Assembly (NCBI GenBank): GCA_012064415.1
Contig: SSNU01000163.1
Span: 744,001 to 808,000 of the forward strand
Direction of reading: 5' to 3'
DNA length: 64,000 nt
Source: Gyrodactylus bullatarudis
Taxonomy: Eukaryota > Platyhelminthes > Monogenea > Gyrodactylidea > Gyrodactylidae
This document shows, in pieces, positions 13,330 through 28,300 of this stretch; positions within the stretch are counted from its first letter, which is position 1; each line of letters opens with the position of its first letter. The notes beneath the pieces are model-generated. The model did not search any database and had not been told where the DNA came from. It saw only the letters and a list, made by a program, of their open reading frames with translations. The position numbers were made by a program, and so were the translations under genes.

Positions 13330-16300
13330 ATGAGATTACACACTATTTGCGGAAATTTGTCTGTTAACTTTATTGAAAACTATCACATATCTTTATGCCC
13401 ATCAATCATTTACTTTGGATTACCCCTCTGGAGTCTCCTACTTCTCTATCTTTTGTATGATATCACAAAACTTTACAAACTTAACATAAATAATTATTCA
13501 TTTTCCACAATATTCATTCCCAGGTACATTATTCTCACAGTTGAAGTTGTCTCTCATTTTTCTATTCTCTTGTACTTTGCATTTGAACCCAACTATCGAC
13601 TCCCGTTTGTGTTTAATGTTCTCTTCTTATTGAACAGCTTTATCGATACACTTACTCTGACAGATGACGTATTTCTAGGAAGATCATCAAGACGGACCAG
13701 CCAAGGAAGTAAAGTTCTACTTTTTCTCAAAAGTATATCTTCATTCCTATTCTACATGTTTTACATGACTGTACATTTTGAAAAGGGAAATTTAACTCAC
13801 ATAGAGTTGTTTTCCGCATTTTTCCTGGGAAAATTCATTCTCGACATCATCTATCTATTCCTTCATGTCCCGATTATCGAGAATCAATTTCATTCCTTTC
13901 AAAACCTTGAGACGTTTACTCAATATGTCAATCTGTCTCTAACCATTCCACACTTTTTGGTAAACTCCTCCAAGCTGATATCAAATGCAATTCACAATGA
14001 CTTTTGTGACTCCCGACAACTCCCTGAACTACCAAAAGTAATTGATTCATCAGAGATGAACTTTGATCTCGATAATATCATCAAAAGAATGAATTTAGAT
14101 AGCGATGACTCATGCAAACCTCTGGTCAAGTTTATCTCGAACAAGTACAAAAAATCCATAGGGCTTTTCTCAATTTTCAGGGTGACCTCAAATCTTCTCG
14201 GATTCTTTCTACCCCTCATCCTGAACAATTTCATCCAGAATGTGATTACTTTTCAAATTAAACAAACCATCATATGGGGTGTTCTCTTGGTTGTTACACA
14301 ATTGTCCTCAAACATGGTCAATACTCTCACGAATGTTGTCTCAAATATTCTCCAGACTAGGATCACCCTATTCACCAGCTCCTTGGTTTATAAAAAGTCT
14401 CTGCACTTGAGTCAGTATGAAATGAATGTGAGGGGCAAAGGAAACTATTTGAATGTGCTTACATCTGACACATCTAGGTTTAGTCAAATCTACAGCGAAA
14501 TAATGCACCTGTGGACAGTTCCAGTTCAAATTATTACCTCTCTTATTATTCTGTTCTACACTCTCGGACTATCTGGTCTAGTCGGAGTTACATTCCTGTT
14601 GTTGATCTTGCCAATAAATCATTTTGTTTCTATCAAAATAAAAAAGTACAATGCTGAATACTGCAAACAGCGTGATGAAAGAGTCTTGGTAGGTTCTCTA
14701 CTTCTGATTATTTAGTTAATGACACAAATCCTACCAAACATGTTGCAGTTAAAGATGCTCCAACTCGAGCGTCACATCTACACTCAAATTAAAGAGAAGA
14801 GAGTCTTGGAACTGAAAGCTCTCGCTGCTATGAAGTATCTAGATGCTGTATGCGTTTTCTTTTGGGCTTGTCTTCCCACAATCCTGTTAGCATCCACATT
14901 CAGTTCGTACATCTATTTCGGGAGAAAATTGACCGCTCCAGTTGTAAGTATCACTTAACAAAATCACTGCCTACATAAAACTACCAGAAGTTGACTTTCC
15001 GGAGTCTCTTGTGAATGAATTTAACATGTTTTTTTTTCTAATACGTAATACCATGATCTCTTGATAGCTATTCACAGGAATGCTAGTGTTGAATATGCTT
15101 ATTTGGCCAATGAATGCTCTTCCTTGGATCCTTAACGGACTGATGGAATCTCTTGTGGCTGGCCGACGGATCTCCACAATCATCAAGACTCAGACCAAAA
15201 CAAATGAACAAGAAACTGATGACGAGTTGTTAATTCCTAGCAGGACCAATTCCATACAAGAGGAAGAAGAAAAGATACTCGATTTCCCTCAAGCTGACAA
15301 TGTACTTATTAGCTTTGATTCCTTGTCCATTTATGGTCAGGAGGGCTGCGAAATATTGTCAAATTTGCACTTTAAACTTGAAAAGGTAAGTAGGTCCCTT
15401 CTTTTCATTAAAAATTATTTATCAATTTGATAATTTCTTAGGATGAAAAAATTGTCATATCCGGGCCTACAGGCTCAGGAAAGAGTACATTCCTCTTGGC
15501 CATAATGCAACAAATAACAACCAATTTAAAGTCCAATAATACAAACTTCAAATTCAGCTATTGTCCTCAGACACCCTGGATTTTGAATCAATCAGTTGTG
15601 GCCAATATTGGCCTTTTGGAATCAAATGAAAACATAAACAAGAATCTATTGGATAGAATTATTCAAGTAACCTGTCTAGACAGGGATCTGAATGATTGGC
15701 CAGATGGCCTGCTTCATATTTGTGGAGAGTCTGGCTCTCGTTTGTCTGGTGGCCAAAAGTCAAGGATCAACATTGCCAGATGCATTTATATCCAAGATGC
15801 TGATGTCTACATTCTAGATGATCCATTCTCCTCGTTGGACCCCATAGTTTCAAAGAGAATATTCGATCAACTTTTCGAGAAAGATGGTTTTCTACACGAG
15901 AAAACTGTCATCCTAACAACAAATAGGATCCCAGAGGAATTCATACAGGTTAGTTTTACAAATTTCCTACCCTGCTCCTTGAGTTGATTTTCAATTTTTA
16001 ATGCAGCAACGAGGAATGCCAAAAGGCATCACTAAATTCTACACCTTATCCGATGGTGTTCTCAAAGAGACCCCCCTAGAACAGAACCAAGCCCCATTTG
16101 ATATTGATGAGAGGACCAGTCTCCCTGTTGACTGCAGAAAGGATCTTGAGAAGGAGAGACATCTTCTCGATCAGATAGATGAAGACATCTGTGAGGGAAA
16201 TATAGAATCAGATGTTATCAAGAGCTATCTCAAGTCGATTGGCTGGTTGATTATTGTATGCTTCATTATTTCGTTGATGCTATTACAAGGTGCGTTTCTT

Positions 16301-19300
16301 GATTTCCATCCCCTATTTACTATATGTTATATGATTCTCCCTTCTTAAAGATTCCCTTGAGGCCATGGGACTCTATATTAATAGAGATAAATGCAAAATA
16401 ATGCTCCCATCCGGTCTCCCTGCAAACCTTTTAGGATCGCTTCTACTTCCTGGAGAAATTGTCTCCTTTACTTCAGACCTTGGTTTCAGTATTAACTCTA
16501 ACATAAAATTTGACCCATTCTCTAGTTTGCCAAGAATTAAGTCCCAAATTTTCACGATAAAAAAATTCTATTTTTTGTCTAATGTAAGATTAAAAGCTTA
16601 TAAATCACTTATACTTCCTCTCTTTGATTATATTTTTCCAATCTTACCTAAAATTAATAATTCTCAATGTTTGGAAATTGAAAGGATCCAATATAGATTC
16701 TTACATTCTATTTTCCCTCACCTTGACTCTTATAATGCACTCATTTCTGTCTTAGGGCTTCAACCACTCTGAGTACGCAGATATGCATTTTTAGTAAAAA
16801 AATTTACGGAATCTTATTCCACAATTCAAAGCTAAGGAAAAATTTGAAGCTAATTATTTATTGTCTACATTTAATATTATTTACTCAAAATTCGAATTGG
16901 GTGATTGTGAAAATCTTGCGAATTTAAAATTGTTATATGTTATGTTGAAAAAACCTGAATTCTTAGCTTCAAGCAACATTTCCGATTACTGGCTTTCATA
17001 TTGGATACAGCAGGATGTTATGAATGAAACTCCTGTTCGCATGGAATCGGAGGATATTTCCTATTATTTGACAGTTTATGGAGTCCTCACAGGCCTTGTC
17101 ATTTTGTTCACTGTTGTCAGATCATTCCTGTTCGCTTATGCTGGTCTGTTGGCGTCAAAAACACTCCATGAAAATTATATTATAACAGTGTTACTTGTAA
17201 GTAGATTTCAGAGTAATTTTATTTTTAGACAAAACTATCCTACTTTGAGACTTGTTCCATCGGTAAACTGATCAACAGATTCTCCTCAGATCTAAACAGC
17301 GTTGATGACAACCTTCCCTTCATTCTCAACATCTTGATGGCATCCTCTGCTCGTCTCTGTGGCACAATCATTCTCACCTGTTTTATCATGCCAAGTTCTC
17401 TCCTCATCCTGGTCCCATTGTTTTTCTTCTATTCTCACATTCAGTATTGCTATCGCAATGCTGCCAGGAAAATTAAGCGTCTTTCAAGGTTAGTTTTTAT
17501 CACCATTCATTCGTAATAAACTAATAAATAAAACGGAGCCGATATTTAAGTTAGTTTCATTCTCACACTCTTACATTCCCATGAGAGCTTTTTCTTCCGA
17601 GTGAAAAAACCTCCTTGATTGCAATGGAGGCGCGTACCTTTGATCTGCTTGATTACGAAAATTTGTCCATTCTTGAGTACTCTCTAGTAATAATAATAAT
17701 TTGTTTTTTGTCTACGATTTCAACAAAATTTTCTTTACCAAGAAAGAATTCGAGGGATGTGCAACGATTTGAAGAATAAAAATATCTTCAAATTCCAATC
17801 TGATGCCCATTTTTTGAATTTTGAGCAGAAAATTTTCATTGATCTGAAAGTGGACGAGTGAGGGATTTTGAATTACGCTAAAAATTACACTGATTTTCCT
17901 GATAATGAGAAAAATCATTAGAGCAGACTAAGTGTATATTTGATTTTCTTGTCTAATTGTGTACCATTCTCCTGCTTTCAAATCATATAAGAGATTTTCA
18001 GCTCAAAATTCAAAGATTGATAATTTGGCGCCATATGGAAATTTGAAAAAATTACCGTATTTTTCATTTTGAGAATTTTTTCACTTCAAACGATGGAAAT
18101 AGGCAGGATGATCTAAACTCCAAAATGTCAACCAACTTTGGATTTCTTCCATTAACTTACTCTGTTGAAGGTTGAATCAAGTCATCTTTCTAGGCTTTCT
18201 TAACCTCTTTACTCACTACCAGGTGTACAATTAATTCATTCTCAAATCGTTTTCAAATAAATTTGATTGCTGAGAATAAAATAAAATTTGAGTATTGCTA
18301 ACTTTAGTGTGAAAAAATTCATTCAAGAATTAATCTTACGTTTTAATGAATCTCTTAAGAGAAACATTAATGAATGAAATTAATCGATAATAGTGTGAGA
18401 ACTTTATTGTGTGTAAACTAAAAATGTCCCCTTCTCCCTATCTCTCTGGATCACTTTGGGATTATTTTCAGGAAAAAATCTTCAAATATAGGAATAATAG
18501 GATCCTAATAATAGGTCCATTCATTCTGATCAATAAAGATCTTTCCAGACTGCTTAAATGATTAAAAGTGGGAAAAACTGATGAAAAATAAAACAAACAC
18601 ACTGTATAGTAGACTACGGTGAATTTTTTTAAAACTCTAAACAGTTTACGAGACGAGTTACTAGTTTACTAGGGAATGTTCAGATAATGTTTTGCAGATT
18701 TTTACAAAAAAAGAAAAAATCGTCTCTCGTTAGCCTTCCATGGAAATGATAGAATTTCAAGGTTTTTTATCTTTTTTAATGTAAATGTAAGTTGAAAACT
18801 AATTGGATGACCCAGAATCTTAGAATTGATATATCTACCGGAAAAGTTGGTACGAAAATGAGGTTCAACATTCAACCCTTTCGATACCTGAGTTCATAAA
18901 TAATGATTTTCCGATGATGTAAACAAAAAATTTGAATTATTCTTTTTTGATAGTATATCATAAACCATCCAAGTTTGCTTTCAGTAGATGGGAATTTCAA
19001 TGTTTTTAATCAGACCCTTGTGAAATTATATGAGAGAAAAAAAAGAGAATCACATGTTTTTTATCATCCCATTTTGAGGAATTCTTCGTTTACCTATGGT
19101 ATGAAAAGAGTTAAAAATTACAAACGTCATCTTATTCTGATCCAGTATGCTCTTCTTGAAATGGATAAAATTTTTAATCTCGCTAATGATTTTAATCTTT
19201 CATATTGATGGGAAATGTACAGCAGTAGCAGCAGGGGGCGTATCTAATCAAACTAAGATTGATCATCCCTTAAATTAAATACAGAAGCAATCGGATCTAC

Positions 19301-22300
19301 TGATTTACATTTAATCAAGTTCATACATCTTGATCGTCTATAGAGTAAAAGTTGAGTTCCTTCCCCTGTCTTGATTGTTACGGGATGGAGATTAAAATCA
19401 CCCCTCGTTTCCCTTGTATTCATCCAGAAGAAGGAATGAATAAAGAAAATTAAAGAAAGACTCTTTGTTTAGTCTTTTTTCTTTTGCCATTTTCTTCTCA
19501 GTTTCCCTTAGTCTTTCATTAATAAAAGACTCAGATTTTTATTCATAAAATACTAGAATATAGTCACAGAAATAATTGAAATGTGATTAACTGGTATAAA
19601 TTGAAATTCTTCCACAAAAAAATGTATTGAAATTGCTCAAAATTAAAAAAAATCTGGTCTGGAATCTCTGGCTCTTATCAGGGGAGAGAGTACGGTCTGG
19701 ACCATATTAGAGATTCTATTTTGATTGGTAGATCTTTTACTTATAAGGGATAGCAAATATTCAGAGCCAGAATTATAATCGATACATATTTGCCATCTCT
19801 AGGAGTTTCTTGTAAGAGTGAGGACCAAGAAAGGAGATAAGGGTTTTGAATTCTTTCCATTTTCTTACATGTTGCCTTGGGAAGAGTCCTTTAACATTGT
19901 CAAAGTGTGACACTTTTAAGGAGAGCAAGTTAGAAAACACCAGATTCACAATTCATGCCTTTTCAACCTTAACTATTAGTCGGCTTTCAAAACTGAATTA
20001 GCGTAATCATTTTGATATCCTATTTGGGCGATGAAAGGATCTAAAAAGGCTTAAATACCAAGTGATTTAGGTAAACTCTTCATTTTCTTGCTTGTACATC
20101 AATAAAGAGTCTTTCAAATCATCATCTTTTAAAAACATATCATTCATTCTCTTTTAATATGAAATAACCAATGTGGAGGAGGGAGGGGGGGGGGAGTATT
20201 TCCATGGGTCATTCACTATAGCTAATATATGTAATATTTAACTAATAATATTACTGTATTAGGTCATTACAAGATTACATTATCATTTGATTATTTATGT
20301 TTATTATCGTTAATTTAAACGATAGTAGTAGCAGGATGTACGCTTTGTTGTACTCAAATTCTGTAGTCCCCTCTTTTGAGCAGGGGAAATAGTAGTCCTT
20401 CAAGTATTTGGACATTTATCGAAAAGGTACTCAAATGCAGTAAGTAATGATTACATTTGCTTTTTTCCCCTCCGAGAAGAGCTTACAAGTATAATACGTC
20501 CCATGAAAACTGTACCCTTTCTGAGAGAAGTTCACTCCACTTGAGATATTATAAGCATATTTTATTTTATTCCATCTAAACAAATTGCAGAATGATTTGT
20601 TGTTTCTGTATCAGACTAAATGTATCTTGAGATGTAGAGCAGTTCTCTAGTATGACCCTCGATAAAGAGTAATTTTTTATTTTCTAGAAATCATTAATTC
20701 CCAAATTCGCAAAAAAGTAGAGAGAGAATAATTATAATCTATTTACAACAAAGCATAAACACGAAATACACTAAATAATAATACAGTAATCACAATACAG
20801 TAGAACATTCATATTTCTTTTCGCTACACCTGGAACTGTATTTTGAATGGGTGAGGATAAATACCTCCAAAATGTCTAATACACACAATCTGTTTATTTA
20901 ATATAACATACATTTGTACTCATTTAATGGCAAAACAAGTGATGATGAGGGTAAATCTTGATTATTTCTCCAACATTTTCCTCATTTCTATAGTAGGGGA
21001 GAGAGATGGAAACATAATTGTGGTATGGCTACTCGTACTCACATCATCATCAGAGGATCAGTGGGGATTAAATTTTTTCAATCTTGCTTGTGTCCCTCTG
21101 CCTCGTGTGTCATTTAGAGAATTTGATTAATTTAATTCCATCCAGAGGATAGTCCCTCCCTACCCCAATTCTGTATTTGCGAAGGTATAGGAACTCTTCT
21201 TACTATGTATATAGTCTGACCTAATCAGTTTCAGATTTCAACAATTCAGTCGACAACAACAATGAACAAGTTTCTCCCTTCTGATCAAAATATGTCATTC
21301 GATTTGTTTGAAATTAATTTTTATCAAAGAAATCTACTAATCTATTAAATCTCCACTAGTCTTGTAATTTTTTCGCATTCATTCAATCTTTTGTCTATCT
21401 TCGGGTTTATGAATACGCTGATTACGAATCTACAGTTGTTTCAATGCAAATATTTTTGGTTCAGAAGTTATGGGTCATTTTTTGATCCAAAAACAGGCTA
21501 TTTTTGTAGCTTGAGGAGATAGAGTTCAGGGGATTGCATATTTGAATTCTACGGGTATGATTACTCGATAAAAGTTATCTTACTTTTTATCTATGACACT
21601 GGGAAGTAGGTTTTAAAAAAACGTTTTAAACAAAAATTATTCCAGGAGATTAATGAATTTCCTACCGAATGGGCGGTAAACGAAGTATTTCCTGAGGCTT
21701 GGATGAATAATAATGATTTGCTAAACTGATATGTGATGAAATCCCAAACTGGGGTTTTTGTTTAATATTGCCTCTCAAATTCGCTGCATGAAAGGCTAAG
21801 TATCAATAACTAGAAGGTATATTCTGTGTATTTACAAAAAATAGAAGAAATTTTTATTCAGTAAAATATTTACACTTACTTCTTGACACTGATGTGATAA
21901 ATTTTCAGTTTGGTGGAATAATCCATCACCGCTTCTTTTGTAGAATTTAAAGATAAACGGACAAATAGGATCAAACAATCTCACTTGATAGTATCTTGAG
22001 TTAGACTTAGTCGATTTATAACTCCCACTAATAACTATTTCGGAAAATCCTTCAAGACAGTTTATGACTTCAATCATGAAAGATCATTTGAAATTAGTGC
22101 CATTTGTATGGAAGGATATCAACCTTGTTTAAATACTACGTTCTTGAGGCTCATTGGCAAGATTTGTATCAGAATTTTTGATTGACTCTATAGATGACAA
22201 AATGAAAATTCTAATACATTCACGTTGCACATGCTCTTGTCTACCATGGAGTTGGCAATAACTCATGGAAGATTTCTTATTAGTATTACCCATGTTAACC

Positions 22301-25300
22301 CAATTACAATACAATCGCTTGCCCCTCCAAGGTATACACTACAAATACAATAGATTTATAAAAGGTATGGAAGTGGGAAAAGCTCACAAGATACAGTCTC
22401 TCCCCCAAAATTGCCCACGATCATTTCTCATTAACTAAAAAATTTGAATAAAATCTATCTATGAATTGAAAAATAAACAAACAAAAATCACAACTTTACC
22501 ACATACACACTTACCACACCCCACTATGATTATTGTTGTATGTAGTGAGGAAGGATCAATAATTCCTATTTGATTATCTTCCATGTTTTTTCCCATGATC
22601 GCCAAAATATTCTAATCTCTCTGTATTGATTGCTCTCGTATTTACGAATATTCATCGCCTAGTTCAAGGGGCCAGACTATAGAAGTATTCAAGATTTTTG
22701 TCGAGTTCTTGAAAACTTTTATTCTGACATTGGTTCTGGATTAAATCTCAGTTCGCTAAATCTAGCCCTCTTCTCGGTATTCTCAAGTGTTTTTGTTTAG
22801 AAGTTATATGACTATTTTTCGGCCAACTCTTTCATCTCAAGACATGACGTCAAGCTGATCATATATTTGAATTCTACGGGTATGGTTACTCGTTTCTTTC
22901 TTCCTACACCTCTGCTAATGGGTTTTCTCAATAACCTATTGTTGCTAAATTATTCACAGCTCATTCAAAAGATTATTTGTTTTTCTTTCAGAAAAGCGGT
23001 AGAAAAATTATTTTCAAATTCTGTTTCAAGTTTGTTAATATAACCCTTTCGGTGCCGAGACTATTTCACAATTTTTACAAAAACCAAAATTTAGCTATGA
23101 AGATACCAAGTTATTTGGCCAAAAATATTACTAATGCAAGTTCACATTGTGGGCTTCAATTTAAACTTCAATTAATCCAGAAACCTATCAAACTGGTAGA
23201 GTTATCAAGGTTCAAACAAATTGGAAAATGGACATATATTTCCATCGGCACCGAAAGAGATAATGATGGGAATTTATACTATTGTTACATTTTTACATTC
23301 TTTTAAATACACTTGAAAATATTTCTGAGCTCCTTTCAAATTATTCCAATTCTCTCAGATCAGCAAAAGAATTCAAGTTATCTTTTCTCATCTTCATCTT
23401 TCAGAGAATTTGAAAATAAAACATTTCCCCCCTAGTGCCCTACTGACAAATGTCTATTCGCATATAAATGATTCCTTCAACGGACTGCCCTTCATCCAGG
23501 GTATCAGAGGCCAGGAAAGGTTCTACCTACTTTTCGAGGAGAAACTATTAGCCTCCCAAAAGGGCAAATTCTCCATATTGATGGGTAACTTTTGGCTTGA
23601 CGTTCGTCTGGATTTTCTCTCCATCAGTGTCCTGGTATTTGTCACCACGGTCATAACGATTCTAGAGGCTTTCAATTTACTCTCCGACAAGGTAGGTCAT
23701 ATTAAAACTTTGTATATCATTTTTATTGGCCCCTAATTCCATCCGAGCCATAGAGGAAAGGCAAGGGTTAGCTCAATAATTAAAATCAAAATCTAGTAGT
23801 CCAGGATGAAGAATTTTTTTCTTGTTTTGTCGAATAAAGATTAATTTAAATTGTAAAAACTATGGGATTTGAGAATAAATCTTTTGATAAAGCAATCTCT
23901 AGAATAGAATACACTTAATCATAATTATGCATCGTCGACTACTTCCCGTAGGGAAATTTCACGTGTTTACCTATCCCAATTAAAATGAATTTCTGGATGA
24001 ACATCACGTTCTCGCTCACCTTACATATAAGCACTCTGAATTGTGGATATTTCTCTAATCAATACAAAATTCCACGTAACTCCAATGCTCTATATATAGA
24101 GTTTATTATTTTCCTCTTTGTATAACTCCTGGAGTTTCTTAGGGTTTTAAAACAGTCTTGAAAATCATACTCTAGCTACAATATAAGCCTAGCTTCTAAA
24201 TCCCTCACTTTTGCACTAGGTATTTTATTGAAATGATACCTAATTCTATTAATGCTTAATTTATTATTTTTCAAAATATTTTTTGATCAAAAGCAGTCTT
24301 TCAGGATCATGAATAGACAGAGTTTGAGGAATTCATGAGTACAGTGGCAATCTCTCATCAAGTCTACAGAATAGATCAACTTTGAGATATGTCTATTCTA
24401 TGTAATTGCCATCATTACCTCTGGAGGTTAGGTAATGAATGAATCGTAATTGTGGAAGACATTTAGACATAAAGAGTGGGTGAATGTGAGCATGATCATT
24501 AACTCTCGCTGTGATTGACAGGTTGACGAGAAAACAGACACCCAGAGAGATAGAGAGAGAGACATTAGTTTAACTGATACAAATGAAAAAATGGGGATAA
24601 ACTTGACCAAGATTACTATGGTAATGTTATTTCAATTCATCTCTCCTCAGGTGTACACTGCTTTACTTTTGTACTAAATTTCAATCTACGTAATCAATAA
24701 AGGGCATCTTTAACTCGCCTAATAAACATAATAAAGCCAGCTCTTCCTTTTCCTCCAACTTTTTTTTCCTGCCAGGCAATTAATTCATTTGAATCGGAGT
24801 TTCATCATCATCCTTTCCTCGTTCAGCTCCAAAGTTATTTATCCTCTTTTTCTCAATAATAACAGATTAATTATTGAAAAGTATAAGATACCAGCACCAC
24901 CCCTCCCATTTTCTCATTCACTAAAGTTGGGAATCTATGATTTTAACAGAAATCTCGACTTTTTCATCAAAAATTCGAATATGTTAAAGACTTTTTGGAA
25001 TCCTACTCATGTTGCCCTCTTTTACCAATCTAAGAAAAAAAATTATGAAAAGTATGGTCATTTTTCAAATTTCGATTTGGCGCCAAACACACATTTTTTT
25101 GAACTTTGAACCGAAAATTTTTATTGATTTGAAAGTGGGATCAAGATTAGACAAGAAAACTGACTAGCACTCTCAAATTACCGACAGCTACCCCAGCTTT
25201 AAATTATCGAAATTTCATTGAATGTAAAACTGATAACACTTTTATATTATAGCTCATTTTCGTCAGCCTGGCCATAACCTATTCCCTGAATTTGTCCTCG

Positions 25301-28300
25301 TGTCTGAGTAGTTTCCTTAGCAGTTTCATTGAAACAGAAAAGAGTTTCATAGCCTTGGAGAGGTGTCAGGACATTGACAAGCGGCTTCCAATTGAATTTT
25401 CTCGTATTGAGACTCGTTTCTATGTAAGTATAGACCTCTTATATTCTATTATTATAAAGACAATTATAAAGACTAATAATAAATATTATTAGTATCATTA
25501 GTTTTGTAATGTAAAACAATAAAAAGTAATTGTAAAGGTTGAATGGAGAAAAGTAAGATTTTTACCAACATCTCAAGCATTCATACAGAAAATTGGGATG
25601 TACGTGAAATAGATAGATGGATATATATCAATAGCTCTCCTGGCCTATTGTATGACAGGATCTTTCTTCATTCAACATTCCTGATTGAAAAATCAATAAG
25701 TTTTTCTTTACAATTTTTCCATAGCTAAATAAATTTTAGGTGGTGGTGTTCTCTGCCATTTTTATTTCCGTCCAGATCAAATTGAAGTTTTCAATTATGA
25801 TCACCTTGTTACAATCACCATACTATACGTACATAAACGTCCCTAAACTGAGCTCATCATAGAAAAGTTTATTGCCTCACATCTTTTGCGTTTTGTATCA
25901 CAAACAAGGTATCCTCACATTGTAAGGCTAACTACAACAAAATTTGAAGCTATTCTCGATGAATTTGGGAATTTTTAAAAGATCCAAACATTATTATCAT
26001 TGAATTCTTTAGAGAACTGTCAATTTGAACTGAACTCTGGTCATCCGAAAAAAATGAAAAATCGGCAAACTCGAAGTTTACTTCGGTTTCAATAGGGAAA
26101 ATTGAAATCTTCCATAAATATCCACTCAAGTTTAGTTTGATTCATGAAGATTTACCTAAGCCGTAAAAGAAGACTCTACAAATTTATAAATTCCAATGTG
26201 ACTGTGGTGCTGTTTACATAGGTAGAACAATTAGGAAGCTGTCTACAAGATCAAATTATCATCTGAATAAGAATTCTGCAGTGAATAGGCATATCAAACA
26301 AGAGAAACATGTAACATCGGTTTCGAAATTTTCCATTTTATACAAAAACCCTGGAGATGACAGGTTAGATGTATGGGTTAAGGGAAAATTCTTTATTAAT
26401 CTATACAAATCCAATCTGTGTTCAAAAGAACTATTCGTTTAACCTTCAACTCCCCTGCCCTATGTGAGCTTTTTCCCTTTTCTCTCCATTTCTGCTACTT
26501 ATTTTGGAAAGTTTTGGTGTTTTTTTTCAGCTTAAATATAACTCTAATCTTATTCATCTCTTAATTTTTCTTTTATTATTTGTAAATTACTAACTTGAAT
26601 GACCCTTTTAACATTTTTAAAGCAATACCACTGATGAAAAAAAAATTTCTGAAAAAATTCAATCTGACCGAAATTTGGCCATTTTTTGAATTTCGAAAAT
26701 GCACCAAATTTCCACTCTTTCAACTCTCAAACTCAAATATTTTATCGATTTCAAAAATTTGAAGCAGTTGAATGCAGATATTCGAGATCAACATTAGACA
26801 GAGAATTCGAAATAGAGAATTCGTGGAGGTAGAAAGGAACCTACTGTCATCATTCCCCTTTGTGATAATCAATAAATTCAAATCCTTCGATTTCCCACAA
26901 TAATGACGAATTTCTACAACCGAGTTCGAATTCTTCGTCTAATTTTGGTCTCGAATATCTGCATTTAACTGCTTTAAATATAAGAAATCGATAAAAATTT
27001 CGGATTCGAAAGTTGAAAAAGTGGAAATTCGGTCAGATTGAATTTTTTGTAGAAAATGTAAATTCCGTCTTCATCTCAACTAGGTTTATATCTCCTTCTT
27101 ATATATTTCCAAAATATTTCGAATAAATATACTTTTAATGATATTCATGAAGTGGGTTTCAAAAAAATCTCCTTGAATTTTTGACACCATGATGGAAAAT
27201 TAAGATATTTGTAAAGTTTGAAGAATCCCCACAATTCATCGACAATAGCAGTAGCCTTTATGGCCAGTCGAAGGAAAAAGTGACATCCTTTGGCCTCTTC
27301 TCTTTGATAGTTCTCGCTTTTATGTAGTAGTTAGATTAACTCATCTTTCTTCTGATTCATTGATGAAATAATCAAGTGAAAATAATGTAATTTCACTCAT
27401 TAAAAATGTTTCCAAAGCATTCTCGTTAATTACTTTTTTATTGCGTTCTTTTCTATGGGACCATTTATTCCCGGATTCAGTACAAATGTCAGCATAAACC
27501 AAATATAGAGGATTTTGAAAGAAATTCCATTTACGCATTTAGCCTTTTGTGCTCAATGGTGAAAGGAAAGAATAGAGAGATCCAGTCCCAAATGCGTCTG
27601 TCTCCATTCTACCTCCATTTACTCGTTCCTCAGTCGGCCAAACATTTTAACAAAATGTTTAACAAATTTATTCATATCCACATAAATTTCATTGTCTATT
27701 TTATTTTGCCTCATGAGGAATCTTTAATCTCATCTTATAGACTCCTCTATGTCCGGAGACAATTCGAAGGATGAAAGCTGAAGAAAAAAGAAATTGGCTC
27801 AAAGATGATGCCACACCAGAGGATGACGTGCATTTCGAATTACACGGCTGCCTTTCAATGAGTCATGTTAACTTGAAGATTTACAATGTAAGTTGATTTC
27901 ATTGATTTCGAGCGTAAGTTTTCATTGGTTGGAATGACTCTGAATGAATTACTACACTCTATAATATCGATTGGATAATTTACAATATGAAGTAATAGGT
28001 TGTATCGACTTCTTGAATAATATGAAATATTATACTATAATTATTTATTATCAGTAGATGTATTGCTGATGAATTTCCCTAATGTGATATTACACACATA
28101 TTAAATATCTAAGCATATTTAGCAGCAGCAGTTGTATTTCCTCTTCAATCTCTCAAATTAATTTGACAAGAAAATATTACATAAATTATGCAGCCAAGTG
28201 TGCATATACAATACATATACAGAATGTGTGTTTGAATGAATTGAATAATAAGAAAATAATTTTCTCTTCCTCTTCTTTTCCTACATAACCTTATTTGACG

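Larger units (their letters stand above)
17489..23435 (+). other. ABCC10 intron 7 (5.9 kb), repeat-rich
   Basis: Bounded by a GTTAGT donor and a pyrimidine-rich TTTCCCCCCTAG acceptor. It holds a decayed foldback element (17730-18150), one copy of a 139-bp dispersed repeat (21501-21640) with a diverged relative (22790-22935), a TIR element (23044-23259), a poly-G tract near 20185, and a minus-strand fragment at 21832-22314. I see no gene in the remainder. Confidence 0.7.

Noticed and set aside
14749..14958. ABCC10 exon 2 starting at TTAAAG 14749 after the TTGCAG acceptor
   Set aside because: It keeps frame but deletes about eleven residues (LMTQILPNMLQ) that align with the conserved coupling region of ABCC10; the 27-nt intron ending 14715 restores them.
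18975..19208. 77-codon plus-strand ORF in ABCC10 intron 7
   Set aside because: No similarity recognised; it would not join ABCC10 exons in frame with conserved sequence.
23405..23435. ABCC10 exon 8 starting at the TTTCAG before 23405
   Set aside because: It gives a frame mismatch with exon 7; the CCCCCCTAG acceptor at 23435 restores frame and the expected SSALLTNVYSH start.
26624..26654. Second functional hammerhead ribozyme in the Penelope-like copy at 25930-26640
   Set aside because: The CTGATGA core is present, but no downstream strand pairs with the preceding ATACCA, and stem II is only A/T runs; it appears truncated.
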